From: PALSA-1004 sp046596405
GTDB taxonomy: Bacteria; Pseudomonadota; Gammaproteobacteria; Burkholderiales; SG8-41
Length of the DNA stretch: 64,000 nt
Assembly: GCA_046596405.1 (NCBI GenBank)
Contig: JBKJMN010000021.1
Location: 1-64,000 of the forward strand
Direction of reading: 5' to 3'
Shown: piece by piece, positions 53,708 to 63,175 of the stretch
Layout: each line of letters begins with the position of its first letter
Numbering within the stretch: the stretch's first letter is position 1
Translations under genes and position numbers: made by a program
The notes under the pieces: generated by a model
The model's database searches: none
What the model was told of the DNA's origin: nothing
The model's input: only the letters and a program-made list of their open reading frames with translations

Positions 53708-53910
53708 ATTCGGTCGATCACCACTCATCGACGCGCCGCGGCGGCGCCGCGCAGCTTCCTTGCGCAAGCGGGCTTGAGCGCGGTCCCGGCGCGGGGCATC
53801 CGCCGCGCCGGATTTAACGGCCGATTTCGCTGTGACGCCCTGCCTCGACGGGGCACCCTGCGTGATGCAAACTAGCGCTTTAGGCGCGGCGCACGCGGCG
53901 AGGATAAGAC

Positions 53911-54129
53911 TTGGGCAAATTGATATTCCTGGTGCTGGCCGTCGTAATCGTCTGGGCGGTGCTCAAGAGCTATCGCAAGTCGCGACAACGCGGCGCGGCG
54001 CCGCGCGCCGCTGCACCGGAAGACATGGTGCGTTGCGCGCATTGTGGCGTGCATCTGCCGCGCAGCGAGAGTCACCCCAGCGGCGACAGTTTTTTCTGCA
54101 GCGAAGATCATTTGCGACTGCACCGCTAG
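53911..54129 (+). CDS. PP0621-family small membrane protein
   Basis: A 72-aa protein; TTG 53911 has GAGGA at 6 nt. One N-terminal membrane helix (LIFLVLAVVIVWAVLKSY) and a C-terminal zinc-ribbon-like set of Cys and His (RCAHCGVHLP, FFCSEDHLRLH). It ends 3 bp before pilS, a constant neighbour in related bacteria. Function unknown. The 203 bp before it, back to the tRNA, show no feature. Confidence 0.85.
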   Translation: MGKLIFLVLAVVIVWAVLKSYRKSRQRGAAPRAAAPEDMVRCAHCGVHLPRSESHPSGDSFFCSEDHLRLHR

Positions 54130-54132
54130 GCG

Positions 54133-55776
54133 ATGTCCGTTCTCACTTACATCCAGCGGCCCGCTTTGCAATTAGCCGGTGCGAGCCCGCACCGCGCCGC
54201 GGGCGATCCGTCGGATTCGTATTGGCGCTCGCTGTTCTTCTTCAACGTCTACCGGTGCGTCGTCGCGGTATTGCTGTTGTCGGTGACCGAGATATTCGGC
54301 CGCCAGCTCACTTTCGGCTCGATGGATTTCGAGCTCTTTGTGTATGCCGCGTCGGCATACGTAGGATTCAGCCTCGTGTGCTTCCTCGTAATCGCGTGGC
54401 GGCGCCATTTTCACGTGCAGCTCGGCATCCAGGTCAGCGCCGACATTGTCTTTATCGGGATACTGACGTTCGCGAGCAGCGGCATTTCGAGCGGGCTCGG
54501 CCTGCTGCTGCTGTCAGGCCTGGCCGCCGCCGGACTCATCAGCCGCGGCCGCCTTACGTTGTTTTATGCCGCGCTGGCGAGCATCGCGGTGCTGATCGAG
54601 CACACCCTGCAGGTGCTGCTCTACAACGGACCTACGACCCAGTACGTGCAGGCCGGGCTGCTCAGCATCGGTTACTTCACGACCGCGTGGGTCGCACACA
54701 CGCTGGCGAAATACCTGGTCGCGACGGAGCAGCTCGTCGCGCAGCGTGAAATCGACCTGGCAAGCATGGCGGAAGTAAGCCAGCTCGTAATCCAGGACAT
54801 GCAGGACGGCGTGCTCGTGGTGGACGAGCGCGGCGTGATCAGGCAGCACAACGCGCGCGTCGAAGAAATGCTGGGGCCGCTGCATGAGCAGCGTCGCGAG
54901 CAGAATCTCGCAAGTTACGCGCCGGCGCTCGCGCATCGGCTGGCGGAATGGCGCAAGAATCCGCTCGTTGGTTTCAACCCCTTGAGCACCGTCGTGCAGA
55001 ACAACAAGATCAGCGCGCGTTTCGTGCCGGTCGGCCGCAGCCGCAACGTGGGTGCGGTGATTTTTCTCGAGGACCTCACGCGCGTGCAGGCGCAGGCCCG
55101 CCAGCTGAAGCTCGCCGCGCTCGGCCGGCTAACCGCTAACATCGCGCACGAAGTGCGCAACCCGTTGTCGGCAATCAGCCACGCGACCGAACTCCTGCAG
55201 GAGGAACCCGCGCTCAACGATACGGTTGCCAGATTGCTCACGATCATCCACGATAACGCGAAGCGCCTCGATCGCATGGTCAACGATGTGCTGAAGCTGA
55301 ATCGCGGGGAGCGCGCCCATCGCGAGGTATTCCTGGTCGGCGACTATCTGCGGACCTTCGCCGGGCAATTCTGCCAGATCGAAAAAGCGCCTGAATCGCT
55401 GATCGCGCTCGAAGTGGCCGTCGATACGCAAGTCACGTTCGACCGCAGCCACTTGAATCAGGTAATGTGGAATCTTTGCCGCAATGCGTTGCGGCACTGC
55501 CGCCGCCAGGACGCAAGCATCCACATCGCCGTCGATTTGATCGGCGGCGGGAGCATTGTAAAATTGGACGTCGTCGACGATGGGCCCGGCGTACCGCCGG
55601 CACTGCGCAACCAGCTGTTCGAGCCTTTTTTCACTACGGTGAGCAGCGGCACGGGCCTCGGACTCTACCTCGCTCGCGAAGTGTGCGAGGCAAACGACGC
55701 GAAGCTGGAATTCATCGAAACCCCCGCGGGGGCGCAGTTTACCGTGCTGTGTCAGGGAGTCGTGAAACGCCAATGA
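54133..55776 (+). CDS. pilS: PilS-type sensor histidine kinase
   Basis: A 547-aa sensor with about six N-terminal membrane helices (residues of about 35-205), a PAS-type domain (EVSQLVIQDMQDGVLVVDER) and a kinase core: HisKA with His339 in NIAHEVRNPLS, then VMWNLCRNALRHCR, DDGPGVPP and GTGLGLYLAREV. In Pseudomonas PilS senses pilin in the membrane and controls PilR. Its stop overlaps the pilR ATG, so the pair is co-translated. Confidence 0.9.
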   Translation: MSVLTYIQRPALQLAGASPHRAAGDPSDSYWRSLFFFNVYRCVVAVLLLSVTEIFGRQLTFGSMDFELFVYAASAYVGFSLVCFLVIAWRRHFHVQLGIQVSADIVFIGILTFASSGISSGLGLLLLSGLAAAGLISRGRLTLFYAALASIAVLIEHTLQVLLYNGPTTQYVQAGLLSIGYFTTAWVAHTLAKYLVATEQLVAQREIDLASMAEVSQLVIQDMQDGVLVVDERGVIRQHNARVEEMLGPLHEQRREQNLASYAPALAHRLAEWRKNPLVGFNPLSTVVQNNKISARFVPVGRSRNVGAVIFLEDLTRVQAQARQLKLAALGRLTANIAHEVRNPLSAISHATELLQEEPALNDTVARLLTIIHDNAKRLDRMVNDVLKLNRGERAHREVFLVGDYLRTFAGQFCQIEKAPESLIALEVAVDTQVTFDRSHLNQVMWNLCRNALRHCRRQDASIHIAVDLIGGGSIVKLDVVDDGPGVPPALRNQLFEPFFTTVSSGTGLGLYLAREVCEANDAKLEFIETPAGAQFTVLCQGVVKRQ

Positions 55777-57140
55777 ACAAAAGCCGGGTGCTGATCGTCG
55801 ACGACGAAGCCGATATTCGCGAGCTCTTGAGCCTCACGCTGCAGCGCATGGGTCTGGACACCGATTGCGCCGCGGGCGAGTTCGAGGCGACGCAGCTGAT
55901 GCAAAAGCACGACTACGATTTGTGCCTGACCGACATGCGGCTGCCCGACGGTGACGGGCTCAAGCTGCTTGAGCACGTCGGCGAGCACTACGCGAGCACG
56001 CCGGTCGCGGTCATCACCGCCCACGGCAGCGCGGAAAATGCGGTCGCCGCACTGAAGGCGGGGGCTTTCGATTATCTCGCCAAGCCGGTCTCGCTCAGCC
56101 AGTTGCGCGCGCTGGTGCGCTCGGCCTTGAATCTGCCGCGCGCCAATCAGCCGCGGAAAAACGGCGAGAAGGATGTGGAGTCAACGTCTTTTCCCGTGCT
56201 GCTCGGGCAATCCGCGCTAATGCAGCAGACGCGCCAGATGATAGACAAGCTCGCGCGCAGCCAGGCGCCTATACACATCAGCGGCGAGTCGGGCAGCGGC
56301 AAAGAACTCGCGGCGCGCTCCATGCATTTGAAGGGCCCGCGCAACGAAGCGCCGTTCGTGCCGGTGAACTGCGGCGCGATTCCCGAGAATTTGATGGAAA
56401 GCGAGTTCTTCGGTTACAAGAAGGGTGCATTCACCGGCGCCGACCAGGACCGCGAAGGTTTTTTCCAGGCCGCCAACGGGGGCACGCTGTTTCTCGATGA
56501 AGTCGCCGACCTGCCGATCCAGATGCAGGTGAAGCTGCTGCGCGCGATCCAGGAGAAAAAAGTTCGCAAGGTCGGGTCCACGAGCGAGGAAAACGTCGAC
56601 GTACGCATCATCAGCGCGACCCACCGCCATCTTGGCGACGCGGTGAAGGATGGCAAGTTCCGCCAGGATCTCTATTACCGGCTGAACGTGATCGAGCTGC
56701 GCATGCCTGCGCTGCGCGAAATGCGCGACGACATCGCTGTGCTCGCGCGCGAGATCCTGCGCAAAAGCGTCGGCGGTGGCGATGAGGGCGCCAGCGGCAA
56801 GGCGCCCGACCTGTCGGCGGGCGCCGTCGCCGCGCTGAGTGACTATCAGTTTCCGGGTAACGTGCGCGAGTTGGAAAACATCCTTGAACGCGCGATGGCA
56901 TTGTGCGCGGGCGAGCAAATCGAAGTCGATGACCTGCAGCTCACCGCGCCGGCACACGGCGAGGCTGCGCCGGTCGACCGCTCCGGCCTGCCGCTTCAGG
57001 AGCATCTCGACAGCGTAGAAAAAGAAGCAATCCTGAAAGCACTCGAGCAGACGCGCTACAATCGCACTGCGGCGGCGAAGCTGCTCGGCATTACGTTTCG
57101 CGCATTGCGCTATCGGATGGAGCGCCTCGGCATTAATTGA
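55773..57140 (+). CDS. pilR: PilR-type sigma-54 response regulator
   Basis: A 455-aa NtrC-family activator. The receiver domain has Asp10/Asp11 and phosphorylation site Asp54. The AAA+ domain has Walker A GESGSGKE (171-178), the sigma-54 contact GAFTGA (218-223) and LFLDEVADLP. A Fis-type helix-turn-helix ends the protein (YNRTAAAKLLGITFRALRYR). It should act on the sigma-54 promoter in front of the pilin gene at 9445, 46 kb away in this window. Confidence 0.93.
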   Translation: MNKSRVLIVDDEADIRELLSLTLQRMGLDTDCAAGEFEATQLMQKHDYDLCLTDMRLPDGDGLKLLEHVGEHYASTPVAVITAHGSAENAVAALKAGAFDYLAKPVSLSQLRALVRSALNLPRANQPRKNGEKDVESTSFPVLLGQSALMQQTRQMIDKLARSQAPIHISGESGSGKELAARSMHLKGPRNEAPFVPVNCGAIPENLMESEFFGYKKGAFTGADQDREGFFQAANGGTLFLDEVADLPIQMQVKLLRAIQEKKVRKVGSTSEENVDVRIISATHRHLGDAVKDGKFRQDLYYRLNVIELRMPALREMRDDIAVLAREILRKSVGGGDEGASGKAPDLSAGAVAALSDYQFPGNVRELENILERAMALCAGEQIEVDDLQLTAPAHGEAAPVDRSGLPLQEHLDSVEKEAILKALEQTRYNRTAAAKLLGITFRALRYRMERLGIN

Positions 57141-57201
57141 GGCGCGTTGCGATGACACGCAAGCCGTGGACATTCTTGCGAATTAAGCCCCGCACGCCCG
57201 C

Positions 57202-57750
57202 ATGCCGTTAACCATTGATCAATCCGGCCTGGTCGCGGGCATCCGCTATCTGCCTTCGCCGAACTGCGACCCGCGACCGGCGGGTTGCGCGATCGACCTG
57301 CTCGTCATCCACAATATCAGCCTGCCGCCGGGGGAGTTCGGTGGGCCCGGGATTATCGATTTATTCATGAACCGGCTAAATCCGGCCGCGCATCCGTACT
57401 ATGGCGAGATCGCGCACCTCAAGGTCTCGGCCCATTTTCTGGTCCGCCGCGACGGCGAGACGCTTCAGTTCGTGCCGTGCGCGCAGCGCGCGTGGCATGC
57501 GGGCGAGTCGACTTGGCGCGGACGCGTGCGCTGCAACGATTATTCGATCGGCATCGAGCTCGAAGGGGTAGACGATACGCCGTTTGCGGCGGTTCAATAC
57601 GAGCATCTCGCGCGGCTCACGCACATATTGCAGTCTGCGTATGCCGGGCTCGAGATCGTCGGTCACTCGGACATCGCGCCCGCGCGCAAGACCGATCCCG
57701 GCGCGTGCTTTGACTGGCCGCGGTTTCGGGACCTCGTGCGTCCTGCATAA
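57202..57750 (+). CDS. ampD: AmpD, anhydro-muropeptide amidase
   Basis: A 182-aa cytoplasmic zinc amidase of cell-wall recycling. Zinc-site sequence: DLLVIHNISLPPG (first His), AHLKVSAHFLVRRDG, and GHSDIAPARKTDPGACFDW at the end. It often follows pilSR in betaproteobacteria. Confidence 0.94.
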   Translation: MPLTIDQSGLVAGIRYLPSPNCDPRPAGCAIDLLVIHNISLPPGEFGGPGIIDLFMNRLNPAAHPYYGEIAHLKVSAHFLVRRDGETLQFVPCAQRAWHAGESTWRGRVRCNDYSIGIELEGVDDTPFAAVQYEHLARLTHILQSAYAGLEIVGHSDIAPARKTDPGACFDWPRFRDLVRPA

Positions 57751-58051
57751 CCGCGGTTGCAGCGGGCGGCCCGTGCCGGCGAGTCCGCGGCGGGCGCTAA
57801 TGCGCCTTTTTCACGAACCAAACACGTGACTTAGTTCACGCTTCGGCCGCGTCCGCAGTGATCTCATCTTAAAACAAGTGCTCAAAAAGCACGCAGATTT
57901 CGCACTGCAACAGATGGGTCGCGAGCCCGATTTGACGCCGTTTCCGGCCTTTTCCTGCTTATTTTTTAATCATATTTTTCCCTGTATCAACAACGCCGTC
58001 CGCGACATTTTGCAAGTAATTACTAGGGCGTAAAAAAACCTTAAAAAGCTA

Positions 58052-58080
58052 TTGCACTCTAGAAATCTAGCCACTAGAAT
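58052..58080 (+). promoter_or_regulatory. Sigma-70 promoter of nrdAB
   Basis: TTGCAC, 17 bp, TAGAAT, with transcription expected near 58087. It lies in the 441-bp gap 57751-58191, whose upstream 300 bp show only AT-rich sequence with no recognised motif. Confidence 0.65.
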
Positions 58081-58117
58081 TAGTTCGAAGTCACCGTTCA
58101 AACACAACATATAGTGG
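58071..58117 (+). promoter_or_regulatory. Two NrdR-box-like sites, 31 bp apart
   Basis: Box 1, CCACTAGAATTAGTTC (58071-58086), agrees with the consensus ACACTATATATAGTGT at 10 of 16 bases and overlaps the -10 element. Box 2, ACACAACATATAGTGG (58102-58117), agrees at 13 of 16. They are 31 bp apart, the three-turn spacing known for NrdR, which represses ribonucleotide reductase genes when dATP is high. Confidence 0.65.
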
Positions 58118-58191
58118 TTTCAGGGGCTGCGCGTAGAGGGATGCTATGCCGCAGAAAAAATTCAAAGAAATGAATGGTTAAGGAGAGACCC

Positions 58192-61059
58192 ATGCAGTTA
58201 GCCGCCCCCATCGCAGCCGTAGATTCCGGCGCTAAATTCGCCGTCGAAAATACCCCGGACTCCGCGCAGTCGCGCTACAGCGAATACAAGATTATCCGGC
58301 GCAATGGCGCCGTCGTTGGCTTCGCGCCGTCGAAGATTTCGATCGCCCTGACCAAGGCGTTTATCGCCGTTAACGGCGGTCAGGGCGCGGCATCGGCGCG
58401 CGTCCGTGAGTTGGTCGCCAAGCTGACCGAGCTCGTCGTCGGCGCGCTCATGCGCCGCCAACCCAGCGGCGGCACGTTTCACATCGAGGATATTCAGGAC
58501 CAGGTCGAACTCGCGTTGATGCGCTCGGGCGAGCACGAAGTCGCGCGCTCCTACGTCCTATATCGAGAGCAGCGCACGCAGGAGCGCGTGAAACAGCGCG
58601 AAGCGCACGCGGAAGTGATTGCTGCGCATCCGACGATCAACGTCACCGACAACGGCAAGATCCGCCCGCTCGACCTCGCAAATGTTGCCGCGCTCGTGCA
58701 GGAGTCGTGCGAAGGCCTGGGTCGCGCGGTCGATGCGGACGTCATCATGCGCGCGACGCTCAAAGACCTGTATGAAGGCGTGCCGGTCGATGAAGTGCGC
58801 AAGTCGCTGATCCTGTCGGCGCGCGCCATGATCGAGAAGGACCCCGCATACAGTTACGTCACCGCGCGCCTGCTGCTGCATTCGCTGCGGCTGGAAACCG
58901 TCGGCGAGGAGTTGACGCAGGCGGACATGAAGACGCGCTACGCCGAAGTTTTCCCGCTGCTGATCCAAAAGGGCATCGACGCCGAGTTGCTCGACGAGCG
59001 CATCGGCAACTATGACCTGAAGAGCCTGGGTGCCGCGCTCGATTCCAAGCGTGACTTCAAGTTCGGCTACCTCGGCCTGCAGATTTTGTACGACCGCTAT
59101 TTCCTGCACGTGCAGGGCACGCGAATCGAATTGCCGCAGACGTTTTTCATGCGGGTGGCGATGGGCCTCGCCTTGAACGAGCCCGAAGACCAGCGCGAAG
59201 CGCGCGCGATCGAGTTCTACAACGTGCTGTCGTCGTTCGATTTCATGAGTTCGACGCCGACGCTGTTCAATTCCGCGACGCGCCGCTCGCAGCTCGCGAG
59301 TTGCTACCTGACGACGGTGGCCGACGATCTGGACGGCATCTACGAGGCTATCAAGGAAAACGCGATGCTGCAGAAGTACGCGGGCGGCATCGGCAACGAC
59401 TGGACGCCGGTGCGCGCGCTCGGCGCCCATATCAAGGGCACCAACGGCAAATCGCAGGGTGTCGTGCCGTTCCTGAAAGTCGTCAACGACACTGCCGTCG
59501 CGGTGAACCAGGGCGGCAAGCGCAAGGGGGCGGTGTGCTCGTACCTCGAAACCTGGCACCTCGACATCGAGGAATTCCTCGAGCTGCGCAAGAACACCGG
59601 GGACGACCGCCGCCGCACGCACGACATGAACACCGCGAACTGGATTCCGGATCTGTTCATGAAGCGCGTGATGGAAAACGGCGATTGGACGTTGTTCTCG
59701 CCGTCAGACGTGATCGATTTGCACGACAAGTTCGGCAAGGCATTCGAGATCGCCTATCTCGACTATGAAGCGAAAGCGGTCAAAGGCGAGCTGAAGCTCT
59801 TTAAGAAGATTCCGGCCGCGCAGCTCTGGCGCAAAATGCTGACCATGCTGTTCGAAACGGGCCACCCGTGGATCACGTTCAAGGATCCGTGCAACATTCG
59901 CTCGCCGCAGAGCCACGTCGGCATCGTGCACAGCTCGAACCTGTGCACCGAGATCACGCTGAACACCAACGAAGATGAAATCGCGGTGTGCAACCTCGGA
60001 TCGGTCAACATGCCGGCGCATCTCGACGCTGCGACCGGCAAGCTCGATATGGAGAAGCTTAAGCGCACGGTCGGCACCGCCATGCGCATGCTCGACAACG
60101 TGATCGACCTGAACTACTACTCGGTCAACAAGGCGCGCAACTCAAACTTCAAGCACCGTCCGGTCGGCATCGGCATCATGGGGTTCCAGGATTGCCTGCA
60201 CCTGCTGCGCATTCCGTACGCCTCGCAGGCCGCAGTCGAGTTTTCGGACAGCTCGATGGAGTCGATCGCCTACACCGCATACGCGGCATCCGCCGATCTC
60301 GCCGAAGAGCGCGGCCCGTACTCGACGTTCAAGGGCTCGCTGTGGGACAAGGGCGTGTTCCCGCACGAGTCGCTCAAGCTCCTGTCCGAAGAACGCGGCG
60401 GCTACGTCGAGGCCGACATGTCGTCGACGCTCGACTGGGACACGCTCAGGAAGCGCATCAAGCAGGTCGGCATGCGCAATTCCAACTGCATCGCGATTGC
60501 GCCGACCGCGACCATCGCCAATATCACCGGGCTCTCGCAGTGCATCGAGCCGACGTATCAGAACCTCTACGTGAAATCGAACCTGTCGGGCGAATTCACG
60601 GTGGCCAACGAGTACCTGGTCGAAGACCTGAAAAAGCTCGGCCTGTGGGACGAGGTGATGATCTCCGACCTCAAGTACTTCGACGGCACGCTCGCCAAGA
60701 TCGACCGCATCCCCCAGGAAGTGCGCAGCCTTTATGCGACGGCGTTCGAAGTCGAGCCCAAGTGGCTCGTCGAGTGCGCGGCGCGGCGGCAGAAGTGGAT
60801 CGACCAGTCGCAGTCGCTCAATATTTACATGGCGGGCGCATCCGGCAAAAAACTCGATGAAACCTACAAGCTCGCGTGGCTGCGCGGATTGAAGACGACC
60901 TACTACCTGCGCACGATGGGCGCAACCCACGTCGAGAAATCCACCGGCAAGACCGGCGCGCTCAACGCGGTGTCTTCGGACGGCGGCATCGCCGCGGCCC
61001 CGGCGACCGACGCGCAATTCTGCTCTATCGACAATCCAGAGTGTGAGTCATGTCAATGA
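58192..61059 (+). CDS. nrdA: Ribonucleoside-diphosphate reductase alpha subunit
   Basis: A 955-aa class Ia catalytic subunit; ATG 58192 follows AAGGAGAG. An ATP-cone is at the start (IRRNGAVVGFAPSKISIAL). Active-site elements: STPTLFNSATRRSQLASCYL (first redox Cys), SNLCTEITLN (thiyl Cys, Glu), AVCNLGSVN (second Cys). The tail ends CSIDNPECESCQ, the shuttle Cys pair that thioredoxin-type partners reduce. An in-frame copy of this tail follows the stop. It forms an operon with nrdB. Confidence 0.96.
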   Translation: MQLAAPIAAVDSGAKFAVENTPDSAQSRYSEYKIIRRNGAVVGFAPSKISIALTKAFIAVNGGQGAASARVRELVAKLTELVVGALMRRQPSGGTFHIEDIQDQVELALMRSGEHEVARSYVLYREQRTQERVKQREAHAEVIAAHPTINVTDNGKIRPLDLANVAALVQESCEGLGRAVDADVIMRATLKDLYEGVPVDEVRKSLILSARAMIEKDPAYSYVTARLLLHSLRLETVGEELTQADMKTRYAEVFPLLIQKGIDAELLDERIGNYDLKSLGAALDSKRDFKFGYLGLQILYDRYFLHVQGTRIELPQTFFMRVAMGLALNEPEDQREARAIEFYNVLSSFDFMSSTPTLFNSATRRSQLASCYLTTVADDLDGIYEAIKENAMLQKYAGGIGNDWTPVRALGAHIKGTNGKSQGVVPFLKVVNDTAVAVNQGGKRKGAVCSYLETWHLDIEEFLELRKNTGDDRRRTHDMNTANWIPDLFMKRVMENGDWTLFSPSDVIDLHDKFGKAFEIAYLDYEAKAVKGELKLFKKIPAAQLWRKMLTMLFETGHPWITFKDPCNIRSPQSHVGIVHSSNLCTEITLNTNEDEIAVCNLGSVNMPAHLDAATGKLDMEKLKRTVGTAMRMLDNVIDLNYYSVNKARNSNFKHRPVGIGIMGFQDCLHLLRIPYASQAAVEFSDSSMESIAYTAYAASADLAEERGPYSTFKGSLWDKGVFPHESLKLLSEERGGYVEADMSSTLDWDTLRKRIKQVGMRNSNCIAIAPTATIANITGLSQCIEPTYQNLYVKSNLSGEFTVANEYLVEDLKKLGLWDEVMISDLKYFDGTLAKIDRIPQEVRSLYATAFEVEPKWLVECAARRQKWIDQSQSLNIYMAGASGKKLDETYKLAWLRGLKTTYYLRTMGATHVEKSTGKTGALNAVSSDGGIAAAPATDAQFCSIDNPECESCQ

Positions 61060-61101
61060 CGCACGCGAACCTTTAACCCCGAATGCGAATCCTGCCACTA
61101 G
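61060..61101 (+). other. Second NrdA-tail-like coding segment in frame after the nrdA stop
   Basis: Directly after the TGA of nrdA, in the same frame, the sequence reads RTRTFNPECESCH and then TAG. NPECESC repeats the true C-terminal tail NPECESCQ, with different codons at nearly every position. It could be an old tail duplication or an alternate end reached by stop read-through. The remaining 130 bp before nrdB hold only a good ribosome site. Confidence 0.6.
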
Positions 61102-61231
61102 CGGGATCGCGGACACCAGCATTGAAAAGGTCAGACACAGAGCAACCAGACGGGCCCACCGACAAAACCGATAAAGGGCACGCCAGCTGTTGATCGTCGT
61201 CCACCCATAAAATCAATAAAGGAGCTTAGGC

Positions 61232-62398
61232 ATGTTGCAATTCGAAGAAAATCCGCCGCAGGGAAACGGTCTCGCCGCCGCCGGGATGCAAATGACGGGT
61301 GCCGCGCAGAGTTCGCCGTTGCCGCAGGATGCCGCGGCTGCGCTCGCGGCTTTAGCGCCGGCGGTAGCACCCGCGCAGATGCGCCGCGTCAACGTCGCCG
61401 ACAAGCGCATCATCAACGGCCAGACCGACGTCAACCAGTTGGTGCCGTTCAAATACAAGTGGGCTTGGGAGAAATACCTGTCCGCGTGCGCGAACCACTG
61501 GATGCCGCAGGAAATCCAGATGAGCCGCGATATCGCGCTATGGAAAGACCCCAACGGGCTGACTGAAGACGAGCGCCGTTTGGTCAAGCGCAACCTGGGC
61601 TTTTTCGTCACCGCCGATTCACTCGCCGCGAACAATATCGTACTTGGCACCTACCGTCATATTACGGCGCCCGAATGCCGCCAGTATCTGTTGCGGCAGG
61701 CGTTTGAAGAGGCGATCCACACCCATGCCTACCAGTACATTGTCGAAAGCCTGGGACTCGACGAGGGCGAAGTGTTCAACGCTTACCACGAGGTCTCGTC
61801 GATCCGCGAGAAGGACGAGTTCCTGATCCCGTTCATCGACACCCTGACTAATCCCCTGTTCAAGACCGGCACCCAGCAAAGCGACCAGGATCTGCTGAAG
61901 AGCCTCATCGTGTTTGCGTGCGTCATGGAAGGGTTGTTCTTCTACGTCGGGTTCACGCAGATCCTCGCGCTCGGCCGCCAGAACAAAATGACGGGCGCCG
62001 CCGAGCAATACCAATACATCCTGCGTGACGAATCGATGCATTGCAATTTCGGCATCGACTTGATCAACACGATCAAGATGGAAAACCCGCACCTGTGGAC
62101 CACGGAATTCCGCGCCGAGATCCACGACATCATGCGCAAAGCGGTTGACCTCGAGTACCGTTACGCCGAGGACACGATGCCGCGTGGCGTGCTGGGACTG
62201 AACGCGCCGATGTTCAAGGAGTACCTGCGCTACATCGCCAACCGCCGCTGCCAGCAAATAGGGCTCGACCAGATGTACGACGGTGCGACCAACCCGTTTC
62301 CGTGGATGTCGGAAATGATAGACCTCAAGAAGGAACGCAATTTCTTCGAAACACGTGTGATTGAATATCAAACGGGAGGCGCGCTCAGTTGGGATTAA
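61232..62398 (+). CDS. nrdB: Ribonucleoside-diphosphate reductase beta subunit
   Basis: A 388-aa diiron radical subunit; AAAGGAG precedes ATG 61232. FFVTADSLAANNIV supplies the first Asp ligand, EEAIHTHAYQYI gives Glu and His ligands and the radical Tyr in the class Ia spacing, and LRDESMHCNFGID gives the late Glu/His pair. The N-terminus carries about 40 extra Ala-rich residues. It is followed closely by a DUF2442 gene. Confidence 0.96.
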   Translation: MLQFEENPPQGNGLAAAGMQMTGAAQSSPLPQDAAAALAALAPAVAPAQMRRVNVADKRIINGQTDVNQLVPFKYKWAWEKYLSACANHWMPQEIQMSRDIALWKDPNGLTEDERRLVKRNLGFFVTADSLAANNIVLGTYRHITAPECRQYLLRQAFEEAIHTHAYQYIVESLGLDEGEVFNAYHEVSSIREKDEFLIPFIDTLTNPLFKTGTQQSDQDLLKSLIVFACVMEGLFFYVGFTQILALGRQNKMTGAAEQYQYILRDESMHCNFGIDLINTIKMENPHLWTTEFRAEIHDIMRKAVDLEYRYAEDTMPRGVLGLNAPMFKEYLRYIANRRCQQIGLDQMYDGATNPFPWMSEMIDLKKERNFFETRVIEYQTGGALSWD

Positions 62399-62436
62399 GC
62401 TTACTAGCGAAGAGATACCCTAGAAACAGACGCCGC

Positions 62437-62694
62437 ATGCATACGATTACCGAATGTCGCGCCGAGGACAACTATACTTTGTGGTTGCGCTTCAACGACG
62501 GGCTGGAAGGCCACGTCTACCTCGGCGACCTCGTGCACACCCAGTATTTCCGGATGTTGTGCGACATCGACACTTTCAACCGGGTTGAAGTCGACCCGGT
62601 TGAAAATACGGTGATCTGGGAAGGCGGCATCAAGCTGGATCCGGAAATGCTGTACCGCGATCTGGCGAGCAAAGCGCAGTCGGCTTTGCACTAG
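62437..62694 (+). CDS. DUF2442 protein
   Basis: An 85-aa protein (ATG 62437, 38 bp after nrdB) starting MHTITECRAEDNYTLWLRFN; it has the small DUF2442 fold pattern GLEGHVYLGDL and VIWEGGIKLDPEMLY. Function unknown; some members lie beside toxin-antitoxin genes, but no toxin is present here. Confidence 0.85.
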   Translation: MHTITECRAEDNYTLWLRFNDGLEGHVYLGDLVHTQYFRMLCDIDTFNRVEVDPVENTVIWEGGIKLDPEMLYRDLASKAQSALH

Positions 62695-62700
62695 CAGGGG

Positions 62701-62740
62701 GCTGCGCTATCCCGCGGCCGGCGCCGCGGGATAGCGCAGC
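62701..62740. repeat. Perfect 40-nt palindrome (18-bp stem)
   Basis: GCTGCGCTATCCCGCGGC pairs without any mismatch with its inverted copy across a 4-nt CGGC loop, 7 bp after the DUF2442 stop. Without a T-run it may terminate by Rho-assisted means, protect the nrd mRNA 3' end, or bind protein. Confidence 0.9.
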
Positions 62741-62842
62741 GAAGGCGCGGCTATCGGGGCCGCCGGCTGGTTTATGCGGTCGGCACGCGTTGCGCATCGG
62801 TTCCGGCGCGGCTCGGTTTTGACACTTAACAGGAGGCAGCAG

Positions 62843-63154
62843 ATGGCCAAAGCGAAGAAACGCAATCCAGCGAAGAAGAAAACCACCGCGAAGAAGCCTG
62901 CTGGAAGAAAGTCCGTCGCAAAAAAGAAAAAATCCGTCGTCAGGAAAGCCGCGCCCGCACGCAAAACTGCAGCGAAGAAAAAGGCCAAGCCTGTCGCGAA
63001 GAAAAAAGTAGCGCCCCGGAAAAAGCCCGCTGTGAAGAGCAAGCCCGCGGTAAAACCCAAGGCGGTGGCGCCCAAGGCCGCCGCGGCGCCAGCAATCGCG
63101 CAGCCGATTTCAATCCCGGGCGCGTGGCCTTTTCCGATGGCAAACCGGTCCTAA
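62843..63154 (+). CDS. Histone H1-like Lys/Ala-rich DNA-binding protein
   Basis: A 103-aa protein; AGGAGG precedes ATG 62843. Most of it is Lys, Ala and Pro in AAKKK- and KPAVK-type repeats (AKKRNPAKKKTTAKKPAG), as in bacterial H1-like nucleoid proteins. Only the last 25 residues (ISIPGAWPFPMANRS) are non-repetitive. Low complexity makes family assignment approximate. Confidence 0.82.
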   Translation: MAKAKKRNPAKKKTTAKKPAGRKSVAKKKKSVVRKAAPARKTAAKKKAKPVAKKKVAPRKKPAVKSKPAVKPKAVAPKAAAAPAIAQPISIPGAWPFPMANRS

Positions 63155-63175
63155 AAAGAGCGCGCATTTAAGACG

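Noticed and set aside
62843..63154. Lys/Ala-rich repeats as a tandem DNA repeat or CRISPR-like array
   Set aside because: The repeats are irregular at DNA level and explained by a coding frame with a strong ribosome site.
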